Shown here: positions 47,565-58,973 of the stretch, piece by piece | How positions within the stretch are numbered: the first letter of the stretch is position 1 | Layout: every line of letters begins with the position of its first letter | Assembly: GCF_016808095.1 (NCBI RefSeq) | Contig: NC_068977.1 | Coordinates: 10,352,479 to 10,416,478, forward strand | Source: Vigna angularis | Lineage: Eukaryota > Streptophyta > Magnoliopsida > Fabales > Fabaceae | Length of the DNA stretch: 64,000 nucleotides | Reading direction: 5' to 3' | Made by a program: the position numbers and the translations under genes | The notes under the pieces: generated by a model | Databases searched by the model: none | What the model saw: only the letters and a program-made list of their open reading frames with translations | Told to the model about the DNA's origin: nothing

Positions 47565-49450
47565 TCCGGACGCTGGTGTTGCCTAAGACCCCACTCCAAA
47601 GTGAATTCCACTTCTCCAAGTTATAAAATCCCATACTTGTTGCAGAAAACCAACCAAAACCCTTACACCATAAAGATTTATCTTATCTTTTTCACATATC
47701 CATGCTAACCTCTTTCGATTCTAACACTTTTTTTTTTCACTTTCTAATTTGATCCACAATTGATATATAACCGGTGACTTTTATTCTTGAAATACGAAGC
47801 TTCTATTAAAGACTATAAAGCACCAGAGAACTAGTTTGAAACAACAAACCTCCCTTGAATCACACCTCAAACTTACGAAAGAACAACATCATCTCTTCTT
47901 CATTTACAATTTGCAGACATCTTGAATTCTCATAACACTTGCTTCCATCTTTCGCTCAACTATACTTGATGCACCACCTTCGTTTTCCTTCCCTGTCAAG
48001 AAACCACTCCATATAAACTTCAAACTTGAACCCTTAGATTAACTCCACAAACGCCACATCACTCATAGTTCTTCTTGCACTCATCCCGTCCAGATTAACT
48101 TAAAACCTTCTTCTTCAAGAATTGCCCTCTTCAACTCGGAATCGTCAAAATACAAACCCTATCTTTAATCCTCTAAACCTCAAGATACTCTTAACCAACA
48201 ACATCAATCTTCTGACCTTATCTGAACTTACCAACTCACTGCCTTCTGCAATCCATCATTCAACATCCACTTCTCTCTTGATCAAACTCAGCCGAACACT
48301 GAACATCACCATAAAACCATACCTAAAGAAAATTAACTTTATCACAACATGCAACTTCATAACTCTAAACATCTCAACCAACCCAAACTTCTCTGATCAT
48401 TCTCGATACCCTCTTTAGCAACTTATACTACAACCACCCTTTATCATCTATTCTAAAACCTTTCTCCATCCACTGTGCTCTTAATTCTCTGACCTTATAC
48501 TTTCTTACCAAACTGGCATTCTGGTGTACTCCTTCCTTCAACATTTGAAATCTCTCATCTCAGCCAATGATCAAACATTTATTCTATACGAACCACTAAT
48601 CTTGAAACATTCTTTTAAACTTGACTATGCATTATCCAATTGCGATTAATGCTTAACCATTCCATTTGGTTATTCAACTCACAGTCCTATAATACTCCAA
48701 TTCTCCTCACACACTTCATGTTCCCTCAACTTGGAGATCCGGCTTCTATTACACCCTCCTTAAATCCGTTCTATGTTTTACACACTGCTCCTCAAACCCT
48801 TTTCTTCTAACCTCTGACGTTATTGATACACTGAACTAAACTGATCTCTCAAACTTTGTCACACCCATGCTTACCCAAAGCTCATCTTATTCTAACCTTC
48901 AAACCCAACTCTTCTTGTGGAATACACGGTATCTGACCTTCTGACTCTATTCTTGAAAACTTCTTCACCCCAAAAACATTACTTATAAACTCCAACTCCA
49001 ACATCTTCACCCATCCTTTGAAACCTAAACTTTGGTCTTCTATCTCCTTATCTTTGAGGCAAAATTTGCCTTAAAGGCTCTAACCAATTCTAATGAAGGT
49101 ATACATATCAAGTTGTCCTTGAATCTGCATCCCTCTACCACTATAGAGCACAGTACACTACCACAAAGGCAAGAACAAGACAAAGATTTCTAAAGACAAC
49201 CACACTGGAACCACAACCCTATCTTTCCCAAACCTTCAAAATTAAGAAAGGAAAGTCATCTCTGGTAAAAGTCATGAGTGTGCACCCTCATCACTCCTAT
49301 CAAGACGTTTTCTGTTCTCAAAAGCTCTAGTTGGAAACAATAATCTACTATCTAGACTTGGAGGAAATGGTAAATTATACCATTTAGACTCAATTCTTCA
49401 TAGAGAAGACACGACAAACCCACAACTCACAGGTCATCCTAAGGACAAAC
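47565..49450 (-). other. Element C internal region, non-coding, strongly strand-asymmetric
   Basis: The plus strand is very poor in G (long stretches of A, C and T only, for example around 48120-48420). No retroviral motif in any frame; short frames are composition artefacts rich in Thr, Asn, Ser and Leu. Confidence 0.6.
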
Positions 49451-49463
49451 TGCTCTGATACCA
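49451..49463 (-). other. Element C primer binding site (tRNA-iMet)
   Basis: TGGTATCAGAGCA on the minus strand, four bases from the LTR end; the standard initiator-Met site of many Ty3/gypsy and copia elements. Confidence 0.8.
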
Positions 49464-49467
49464 TTAA

Positions 49468-52330
49468 TGTAACATCCCGATTATATAATAACCAATATTA
49501 TATAATAAAGACGTTAACATCCAAATATAGAGAACAGTCAGAGTATGACGTGTAATTAAATATGAAATTACAGTCATTCACCAATAACAGAAACTGAAAA
49601 TTTAAACTTGAACAGTTGAAAGGATTAAACACTACAAGTGTTTAATCAGGAAACTATAAGAAGACTACTCCGCAACATCAGCAACCTCCAGCTCTTGCTT
49701 CAAGGGAAACTCCGCGACAACATCTGCTCCCATCCAAGTGGATGATCATCGCCAAAGAAACATACCCAAACAGCACATAACAAAAACAATGCAAGGGTGA
49801 GCTAGATATAAAAGCATGTTATACATATAACATATGTAATTCATATAATAATACTTAGATTCGTATAAAAGAACAATTAGAGCATACTCATTAAACCACA
49901 ATTCACCCACTTACACGACATGCAAAAGTCATTCAAACATGATAGACTAACATCACAATACTTGTTACTTTATACCCCGACTTGTTACTTTATAGACCGA
50001 CTCGTCCGGACTAGAATGATTACCGAGCTATGGCGGGTTATGCACTCGTGGTGGCCTCTACTGCTTTGCAAAGCCATTGCCAATGGGTTTCACCCTACCA
50101 CCCTCACGAGGTTAGTCCGTTCCGCGCCCTGGAGCATCTTGGAAGCCTCCAAGACTAGGACCTCCTGCTACTCCTCACCACATGGATCAATCCTCTCTAA
50201 TTGAGAATGAAAGACCATTGGAGCGTCAGGAAAACCCCCAAGACTGAGCTACCATGAAATCATTCTGTACACCCCAAATCACCACCATGTATCCTCTCCT
50301 CGAGGATCATGGAATTACGTCCATGAATTATACTGTTACTTTAAACCTTATCCCGAGTCATGAATAACCAGACACCCCCATAATATCACATCAAATCTAA
50401 CATATCTCATACATTCACATAAATCACATCACAATATATATATATTTCCAGACATTTTGCACTTAATTCAATTTAAGAGAAAATGAACTTAAAACCCATT
50501 ACCATTTGCACATCATTGGATGGACGAACACTATTCCACCGAGCGTTATAAGCCGAACGCCACTATGCCAATTGGACGGACGCTAAGAGATTTAACAAAA
50601 ATTGACCGGACACTAAAACCGAACGCCTGAACAGAAATTAGGCCGAACGCTAAACCGAACGTCATATTGGATTCAACACTGTTTGGCCGAACGCTGAAAC
50701 CGAACGCCTGAACACAATTAGGTCGAACGCTAAAACCGAACGTCATATTGGATTCAAGACTATTTGGCCGAACGCTATTTCACCGAATACCATATGGACC
50801 GAACACTTCTAGAACGAACGCAGTGAGATCACACCATACTAGGCCGAACGCTCAAAAACGAACACAATGTTGGATTCAACACTTCTAAGCCGAACGCTAA
50901 GATCAATTTCCTTGGCCGAACGCTAAACCATTGGACACCATATTGAATTCATCATTGCTTGAACAAGCGCTAAAAGATCGAACATCATCAAGGTCGAACG
51001 CTTACAATCTAAACCTCAGAATACGCGATTTAGGTCGAACGCTAATGATTACTAACAGATATCAAGACCGAACGCTCAAGATCCAAACTTAAGACTATCA
51101 AATGAAGACCGAACGCTCAACATTGCTACCCGAAAATACTAAGTGAAGAACGAGCGCTCAAACTTAAAATATCGATTTACGGCCGAACGCTCACAATCAC
51201 AATTATTTAAGAACGGACGCTTATAATCCAAACTTTACAATCCAAATTAAGACCGACCGCTCACAAGCGAGAGTACCTCATCAAAACCGAACGCTCAATT
51301 GCTAATATAGAAACAAGACCGAACGCTAAAGATAACTGTAAATATCAATTTAAGGACAGACGCCTACAAGCACTATTGAATCAAAACCGAACGCTTATTA
51401 TCACAGGTACATCAAAACCGACTGTTTAAGATTCCAAACCTAGGAGTATTATTTTAATACCGAACGCTCATCATCGAACTCTAAGAATGTCCACCTTAAG
51501 ACCGAACGCTCATTTAATCCACCACAACCGACCGTTCAAGTTTCAAACCTAAGAATCCATATTAAGGACGAACGACTGCAATCACTAATATCCAATACCG
51601 AACGCCCAATATTACGTCTTGTAAATACCGATTTAGGAACGAACGCTCAAAATGCCTAGTGCACTAATACCGAACGCTACACTTATTACGAACGCGAACG
51701 CTCGTCAAACTAAAGACCGAACGCTCAACTTATTTTAGCCGACCACCGAGCAACTTGAACAAACGTCCAATTTGGCTCATCAAATTAAACGAACGCGCGA
51801 TCTGCAGAATTCTGCAGAATCGCACCAGATTTCCAGAAACCCAGAAAACCCCAATTTTTCATCCCCTTCTTCCCAGATTTGCATCAAACACAATATATAT
51901 CAACAATCAAACAAAAGATCTAACTCCCCTTACCTCTTGAAGACTTCCTTTGTAAAATTTGTGATCCATCTTCCTCCAGACGTGCAGATCAAGATCTCCT
52001 TGCAACTTCAATAGTTCTCTACTTCTTCTCCCAGATCTTGCTGCAACAACTCCACTCTCACAAGAAGCCCAACCCCAGATCCTCCTCTCAGCTCTTCTAA
52101 AATTGGTACTGCTTCCCTTGGGTGCTCTTGGACAGTTGAAAATGGAAAGAAGAGTTCCTTCCTTGTGGAAGCTCTCTCTGGTGCCAAGAAAATGAGGCCC
52201 TTCTTTTGCCAAGCTTCCCCCGTAAAATGCCCCTCTCCTTTTCTCCCCTCCCCTCATAATTGCACTCCAATAATACAAAAGGTGGGTGACCACCGTGTGC
52301 CCACCACTCCTAAAAAATACGGGTCTTACA
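49468..52330 (-). repeat. Element C LTR with CGAACGCT motif array
   Basis: 2,863 bp. 50510-51790 holds dozens of ACCGAACGCT-like motifs spaced irregularly by about 20-50 bases, followed by a leader-like segment (51790-52320). The outer end is related to the solo-LTR family (CATCTGCTCCCATCCA, GGATGATCATCGC). Confidence 0.8.
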
Positions 52331-54296
52331 CCTTGCACCCGGGTGATGTAGTAACTGGAATAATCACATCAGCTGCCACCCGAGGTTAGCCCTATCCAAA
52401 GTACCCCTAAGGACTCGGGCCTCCTGCCGTTCCCACACATGACCTACCATCCTCTAAGTGAGGATGAGTACTCACGGAACATCAGGATGGAAAGCCAGCA
52501 TTATCATTCCCACAATCATACTTTACAAATTCCATATTCATATTCATCCATACAAGAGTCGTTCCTCCCTGGAACGCTCGTTCAAAATCCATAATCATTA
52601 CTTCATCTCATATACTGTTCGTTCATTACCATTCTTCACTTTAACCTCATTTTTATCTTCCATTAGAATTTCATAAAATAACGAGCGTTCAGCCCTCTTC
52701 ATAACGAGGACGAACGTGAAAGACTAGATCGAGAGATTCTCGTTTCAGAACCGAATAAAACTGACACTTCAAATTTACCGAACGTCATTTTCTATTTGAA
52801 TCAGTTGAATGAACTGACTCTAGGAAAATCAAATCATTACTCAAAGAATAATTTAAGTAGGAAGGCTCTAGGCCGAATCCAAATAGATGAAGACACCTCA
52901 AGACGAGTAGAAGACCATACCGAGAACAATTTAATTATCGAAGCCGACTTCCAGTCAATGACCGAACGCGGTATACTGATTTATAGAAATTTGGACGAAC
53001 GCTATTTCCACCAGTTTGGTAATTTAATACTAGGACGAGCGTTTCGGTATAAGACCGAATGCCACTCATAACGAACGCTTTGGGTCGAGACCCATCGCAG
53101 ACTTGTACTCATAATAGAAATAGAATTCAAGGTAGTACGAGATGGTGAAGATAGAATTTTGAAATGACTAAGTGTCCAAAGTTATAATTATAAGCTTCTC
53201 AATTCCTTACATAACACTCGGTTGTCTACGTTCGGCCGAACGCTCAAACGTAATACTATTACAAGAGGGCGTTCGTCCTAAAAATAGGATTCTTCCCAAA
53301 TGAAAGAATCCCTTACCAAATCATTTTCACTGGAAAACCGAACGATCAAAGACCGTCCAGTAACGTACGTACACAATCATAAAGGCATTTCTTATCATAG
53401 CAATATTATCAAAATCCCAGATTTAACATATCAGTTCATACTTCATAAATTCAACTCAAACATCAATTTATAAACTTTAGAATTCACATCATTCATTCAA
53501 ACTTCAAAATGATAACTCATATTCATATTCATAAATATCAAACATTATCATATAGGTCAATTAACATATACTTCATACATTCAGTCAATAACGAACGTTC
53601 ATACAACATTCAGTATCAATTAAATCACAATAAGCTTCCCTTACCTGGATTCGTGAACAATTTGTCCTAAACACAGATTTGCAGCTCGCCCAACTATCGT
53701 TTTCTACCCTCAACGGCCACTTAACTCTTCCAATCAAATCTAACCACAAGAAAAAAAACGAAATACTTAAACTACACCCTTGCATGCAGTCAAAACTTGG
53801 TTTTGCATGCAACCCAGAAACGAACGTACAGGGTCGAGAACTTACCAGTTTCAGATTCTGGATCTGTTCGGTTCAAATTGAAGCTTACAGCGTCGGGAGT
53901 ACTTCTATGGTTTCTGAAACGTGATCGGAGTAGAGGAAAATGAGTTACAGTAGAGAGAAGGAAGAGGTTTCTAGAGAGAAGGAGGAGAAATGGAAGGTCT
54001 GAGCTTGGGAAGAAGAAGGTGCGTGCAGCAGAGTGGGAGAGTTTTTCGAAAAAACCATTTTATTCTCCCCACGTCCACACGAACGTGCGTCTCTCCTATC
54101 GACACCTGCACCCCCATTACTGACTTCCATTCTTTCCTGGTGACACTTGGCGTGAGTTGTAGAGTTGAGGAAGTGGGTTTTTAATGAAATCTGAACAGGG
54201 TTATGGCACATTAAATGTGATTTGACAGGTGGAGGCTGGTTTAAATTTCCAAGGCCTTACATTCTCCCTAACTACAAAAATTTTCGTCCTCGAAAA

Positions 54297-55472
54297 TTAA
54301 ATCTTACCTGGAAATAAATGGGGGTACAAGTCCTTCATAGCGTTTTCCACTTCCCACGTTGAGTCGCCAGTCTTTGCGTCCCACACCATCTTCACTAAAC
54401 GAACGTCTTTTCCTTTGTAGTACTTGATGCGGCTGTCTTCCACACGAACTGGTTGCAACTCCAGCGTTCGATCTTGGCAAAGTTGAACGTTTTCCAACTC
54501 TAATATATGAGAAGGGTTGGCAATGTACTTCCGGAGTTGAGAAACGTGGAAGACTGGGTGAAGGTTCGACAATTGAGGTGGTAAGGCTAGTTCATACGCC
54601 ACTGGTCCGATCTTCCTCAGAATTTGATACGGTCCGATGAATTTGGGGGATAGCTTCTTTGGACGAACAACTCGGCCTACTCCCGTGATCGGATTGAGTC
54701 GAAGGAAAACATGATCTCCTGAGGCGAACTCCAAGGGTCTTCTTCGCTTGTCCGCATAGGACTTCTGTCTGCTCAGGGACGTCTTCAATCTCTCTTGGAT
54801 CAACTTCACTTTCTCGGTCGTCTGCTGGATCAGTTCGGGTCCAGTTAGGACGTTCTCTCTGTCTTGAAACCAACAAAGTGGCGTTCGGCACTTCCTACCA
54901 TAGAGAGCTTCAAACGGCGCCATTCCGATGCTAGACTGAAAGGTGTTGTTATACGTGAATTCCAAGAGTGGTAAGATTTCATCCCAAACGCCTAAGTGAT
55001 CTAGGACGCACGTCCTCAGTAAGTCTTCGAGCGTCTGGATGGTCCTCTCAGATTGGCCGTCCGTCTGAGGGTGATAAGCTGAACTCATCTACAACTTGCT
55101 TCCCAACTCACCTTGCAAGGATTGCCAAAACCGAGATGTGAATCTCGTGTCTCGATCAGAAATGATACTTGAAGGCACTCCATGTAGACGAACGATTTCC
55201 TGAATGTAGAGCTTGGCTAGATTGGTCATCGACATCTTCAAATTGACTGCCAGGAAGTGGGCCCTCTTCGTCAGTCGATCCACGATCACCCAAATTGAGT
55301 CATGATTTCTGACCGTACGTGGCAGGTGGGTCACGAAATCCATGGAGATGCTGTCCCACTTCCATTCAGGAATTTCCAGTTGCTGCAGTAGGCCGCCCGG
55401 CCTCTGGTGTTCTGCCTTTGCACGTTGACACGTCAAACAGGATGCTACAAAACGAGCAATGTCATTCTTCAT
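54297..55472 (-). pseudogene. Chromovirus integrase, 5'-truncated and with an internal stop
   Basis: Reading from 55472: end of the zinc-binding domain ([16 protein letters not shown]), then the DDE core with Asp in SMDFVTHLP, Asp in IISDRDTRF and Glu in DGQSERTIQTLED, followed by a GPY/F-type module (KFIGPYQILRKIGPVAYEL) and the tail HPVFHVSQLRKY..W..GDSTWEVENAM. A TAG at 55089-55091, where a Gln is normal before MSSAYHPQTDGQ, splits the core between second Asp and Glu. The 5' side ends in a (TA)n tract; reverse transcriptase and everything upstream are absent. The sequence type and the TTTCGAGGACGAAAATTTTT run before the LTR fit Tekay/Del chromoviruses. In an intact element this enzyme inserts cDNA into the genome. 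Confidence 0.85.
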
Positions 55473-55494
55473 TCCTGGCCATATACATATCTAC

Positions 55495-55551
55495 ACATAT
55501 ATATATCTACACATATATATATCTACATATATATATATCTACATATATATA

Positions 55552-55592
<41 letters not shown>
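55495..55592. repeat. (TA)n / ATATATCTACAC microsatellite
   Basis: Imperfect ATATATCTACACAT units grading into pure TA. It marks the truncation point of the integrase pseudogene. Confidence 0.93.
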
Positions 55593-55594
<2 letters not shown>

Positions 55595-55639
55595 ATTAAG
55601 GCAGAGCACAGTAGCACCTTGAATTCTCTGATTCAATAA

Positions 55640-57164
55640 TACCATCTCACCATTAGACATCATATGGTAGGCAAAGTACAGATAGAAAGGTAACTATATC
55701 TTTCTTTAAAATATCGGAGATTCTCTGCAACAGGACTTCTTTATTTACTACCACTTTCTAACATTAAATCTACCCTTGGGCTTCAAAACTAGTGTGAAAT
55801 GAATTTGGCATGCCAGAGAGGCCCAAAAGATCGGCAAACATTGAGCAGGCTGGCCACTGAAATAGTAAAGCCACATTGTTTGAGATTGCAACTCCAAATT
55901 CCTATGCTTCATCCTTTAAAAAGTGAGAGGAGAGAGTATTTAAAGTAAAAGAAAAATAGAAGCGAAAAAGAAACTGACAAAAACCTGTATTGCACATAAA
56001 AATAAAAAAAATGTAAAAGAGAAAGAAAAATAATTACCGTCGTCGTTTGTAGAGATCTAACGAAAGGGATTTCATTGACATAAATTCTATTAAGTGAGGA
56101 CTTAATTGATACACTTTTTAAAGGATAGATTAATTTAACATTTAGAGCGAAACTAGAGACAAAATAAGATATTAAACCATTTTTTTTACTCAATTGAATT
56201 ATTATTATTATTTTTTAAAAAGTTGAACAATGTTGAATTCAATTTACTTGTAATTTATTTTATTTTATTTATTAAAAATTATTGCAAAATATACTATTTA
56301 TTTTATAAAATTGATTTCTTCCTTACCAGAAACTAATTCATCTTGTATTGTGTGATTACTGTGTTGTTTAAAATAAAAAAAAAGTTTATTTTCTGTGTTG
56401 TTGTTTGGAAATGTATAAAGTTGTTTTTGTTCTTTACATGAATGGAAGTAATAAACGAATGTTGGAAGAGAATTTAGAAGGCGAAAAGGGTGCAAGAGGA
56501 AAATTTGCATGTGTCATAAAGAACTATATCTTGATTTTAAAGAAGAAGAACTTGAAGAAGACACGTTGAAATTTAAATAACCTATGATAAAGTTGAAAAA
56601 TAAACATTTGGAAGAACATATTTTCTCGAGGCTCACGATACTCCATAAAAATTGAAATTCAAGGAATATAAAAATCATAGTTTGAAGCATAATTATACAA
56701 TAGTTTAGACAATTAAAAATATTTATAATTCTTTTAATTACAAACAATTTGTTTTTATATTTTTTAAATTTAAAGTTATTTTTAGACTTAATGTCTTTGT
56801 CTCCTTTCTTTATGTCTCCTTATTATAAAAAGGAGATCTTTAACAAATTACAAAATCTTACTCCAAAAAATATGACCATTGAATAGTATGTCCAAGAAAT
56901 GGAAAGTCACTTTGATGAAAATCAACGTAGAAGAAACATCTATGGCTATAATGACTAGACTCTTGAATGAATTAAATAGGAAGATTCAAGATGCGGTAGA
57001 AATTCACAATTTTTTATATTTATTTGATTATTTTTTATTTTTTGAAAAATATAAAAAAATATTTTTTTATATATGTGAAATGTAAATGTTTTCACCTTAT
57101 TTTTATCCTTGTTTTTAAGATGTAAAATGGAAGAGTTGAGGAAGAAGTAGAAGAAGGAAGAATA
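55640..57164. other. Intergenic DNA upstream of the PPR gene
   Basis: AT-rich host sequence, no frames of note. The last few hundred bases should contain the PPR promoter; the ATG context is AATAATGGGAG. Confidence 0.45.
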
Positions 57165-58973
57165 ATGGGAGATGAATACCAACTTCCACAAAGAACCCTA
57201 TGGAGCAACGCAGAGAGAAGATGCTTAAACCTTCTCCAATGCAAGACAAAGAGCGTTACCACCCTTCTTCAAATCCACGCCTTTATGCTCCGACATTCTT
57301 TCCACAACAACCTCAACCTCCTCACCGCTTTCATCACCACCTGCGCCTCCCTCGTCGTCGTCTCCCCTACGCGCCATCACGCGCTCGTACAACACGCGCG
57401 CTCCTTCTTCGACCTCGTCCGCATCCGCGACACCTTCCTCTGCAACTCCATGATCGCTACTCACTTCGCGGCTCGCCAGTTCTCCGAGCCTTTCACCCTC
57501 TTCCGAGACCTTCGCCGCAAAACGCCGCCTTTTACGCCTGATGGGTACACCTTCACCTCGCTCGTGAAGGGTTGCTCGGCTCGTGTGGCCAGGCGGGAGG
57601 GTTCGCAGCTTCACGGGGTGGTTTTAAGAAACGGGCTTTGCTTTGATTTGTACGTGTCAACTGCTTTGGTGGATATGTATGTGAAGTTTCGGATTTTGGA
57701 TGATGCCAAGAAGGTGTTTGATGAAATGTCTGTAAAGAGCATGGTTTCGTGGACCGCGGTTATTGTGGGGTATGCGAGGTGTGGGAATATGGGTGAGGCT
57801 AGGAGGCTTTTCGATGAGATGGAGGATCGGGACGTTGTTGCTTTCAACGCAATGATTGATGGGTATGTAAAGACGGGATGTGTGGATTTGGCGAGGGAGT
57901 TGTTTGATGAGATGGAGGAGAGGAACGTGGTTTCTTGGACTAGTATGATTTCTGGGTATTGTGGTAATGGTGATGTTGAAAATGCTAGGTTGATGTTTGA
58001 CGTTATGCCGGATAAAAATTTGTTTACTTGGAATGCCATGATTGGAGGCTATTGCCAGAATAGAAGGTCTCATGAAGCGTTGGAGTTGTTTCGTGAAATG
58101 CCGACGGTATTGGTGGAGCCAGATGAGGTAACTGTTTTGTGTGTTCTTCCCGCTGCGGCTGATTTGGGTGCGTTGGATTTGGGGGGCTGGATTCACAGGT
58201 TAGCCCAAAGGAAAAAGTTTGATAGGTCTGTTCGTGTTGGCACTGCTTTGATTGATATGTACGCAAAATGTGGTGAAATTATGAAAGCGAAATTGGTTTT
58301 TGAGGAGATGAATGAGAGGGAAACGGCTTCGTGGAATGCTTTGATAAATGGTTTTGCAGTCAATGGCTGTGCCAAGGAAGCATTGGAGGTGTTTGCTAGG
58401 ATGATGGAAGAAGGGTTTGGACCAAATGAGGTAACTATGATTAGTGTACTATCTGCTTGCAACCATTGTGGTTTGGTGGAGGAAGGAAGAAGATGGTTCA
58501 ACGAAATGGAGAGATTTGGAATTGTGCCTGAGATTGAGCATTATGGTTGTGTGGTTGACCTTCTAGGAAGAGCTGGATGCCTGGATGAGGCTGAAAAATT
58601 AATTCAAGCCATGCCTTATGATGCTAACGGGATAATACTGAGTTCTTTTCTCTTTGCTTGTGTTTACTTCAATGATGTATCGAGGGCAGAGAAAGTTCTT
58701 AAAGAGGTGGTGAAAATGGATGAGGATGTTGCGGGAAACTATGTGATGTTGAGAAACATGTATGCTACGGAGCAAAGGTGGAGAGATGTGGAGGGTGTTA
58801 AACAAATGATGAAGAAAAGAGGAACAAGTAAAGAGGTTGCTTGCAGTGTTATTGAGGTGGATGGAAGCTTTAGAGAATTTGTGGCTGGTGATTACTTGCA
58901 TTCACATATGGAGGCTATTCAGTTAACCTTGGGGCAGTTAAGCAAGCACATGAAAGTTGAATTAGTCGGTTGA
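57165..58973 (+). CDS. PLS-class pentatricopeptide repeat protein, E/E+ subgroup
   Basis: Intron-free 602-codon frame, typical of plant PPR genes. P, L and S type repeats run from about residue 50 to 480 (for example LVDMYVKFRILDDAKKVFDE, MIDGYVKTGCVDLARELFDE, ALIDMYAKCGEIMKAKLVFE, VVDLLGRAGCLDEAEKLIQA). They are followed by E-type motifs (YVMLRNMYATEQRWRDVEGV) and an E+-like end (EVDGSFREFVAGDYLHSHME) with no DYW deaminase domain. Such proteins bind organelle RNA and often specify C-to-U editing sites, recruiting the deaminase in trans. It most resembles my memory of Arabidopsis At2g44880, a tentative assignment. The first about 150 codons are clearly GC-richer than the rest. The start Met precedes a family-like N-terminus; organelle targeting is expected but not obvious. 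Confidence 0.9.
   Translation: MGDEYQLPQRTLWSNAERRCLNLLQCKTKSVTTLLQIHAFMLRHSFHNNLNLLTAFITTCASLVVVSPTRHHALVQHARSFFDLVRIRDTFLCNSMIATHFAARQFSEPFTLFRDLRRKTPPFTPDGYTFTSLVKGCSARVARREGSQLHGVVLRNGLCFDLYVSTALVDMYVKFRILDDAKKVFDEMSVKSMVSWTAVIVGYARCGNMGEARRLFDEMEDRDVVAFNAMIDGYVKTGCVDLARELFDEMEERNVVSWTSMISGYCGNGDVENARLMFDVMPDKNLFTWNAMIGGYCQNRRSHEALELFREMPTVLVEPDEVTVLCVLPAAADLGALDLGGWIHRLAQRKKFDRSVRVGTALIDMYAKCGEIMKAKLVFEEMNERETASWNALINGFAVNGCAKEALEVFARMMEEGFGPNEVTMISVLSACNHCGLVEEGRRWFNEMERFGIVPEIEHYGCVVDLLGRAGCLDEAEKLIQAMPYDANGIILSSFLFACVYFNDVSRAEKVLKEVVKMDEDVAGNYVMLRNMYATEQRWRDVEGVKQMMKKRGTSKEVACSVIEVDGSFREFVAGDYLHSHMEAIQLTLGQLSKHMKVELVG

Larger units (their letters stand above)
47553..52330 (-). mobile_element. 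Element C: damaged non-coding LTR element, TSD CCTTG
   Basis: Flanked by CCTTG at 47548-47552 and 52331-52335. The right part is a 2,863-bp LTR (49468-52330; minus strand TGTAAGACCC..GGGATGTTACA). Immediately left is a tRNA-iMet site, then 1.9 kb of non-coding internal DNA. At the left edge only TGTAACATCCCG remains of the expected second LTR before unrelated sequence begins. Most likely the second LTR was deleted down to its last 12 bases. No coding frames of retroviral type. Confidence 0.72.
46999..54261 (-). mobile_element. 3' LTR of a Ty3/gypsy chromovirus, split by element C
   Basis: On the minus strand it starts TGTAAGGCC at 54261, directly downstream of the integrase frame and a purine tract (TTAGGGAGAA), and ends GAGATGTTACA at 46999. 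Element C with one CCTTG copy (47553-52335) interrupts it; the remainder, 46999-47552 plus 52336-54261, is about 2.5 kb, similar to the solo LTR at 10109. It shares blocks with that solo LTR such as TGTGTGGGAACGGCAGGAGG and AGGTAAGGGAAGCTTA. Confidence 0.82.

Noticed and set aside
57225..58901. Several minus-strand frames opposite the PPR gene
   Set aside because: Antisense shadows of the intact plus-strand PPR coding sequence.
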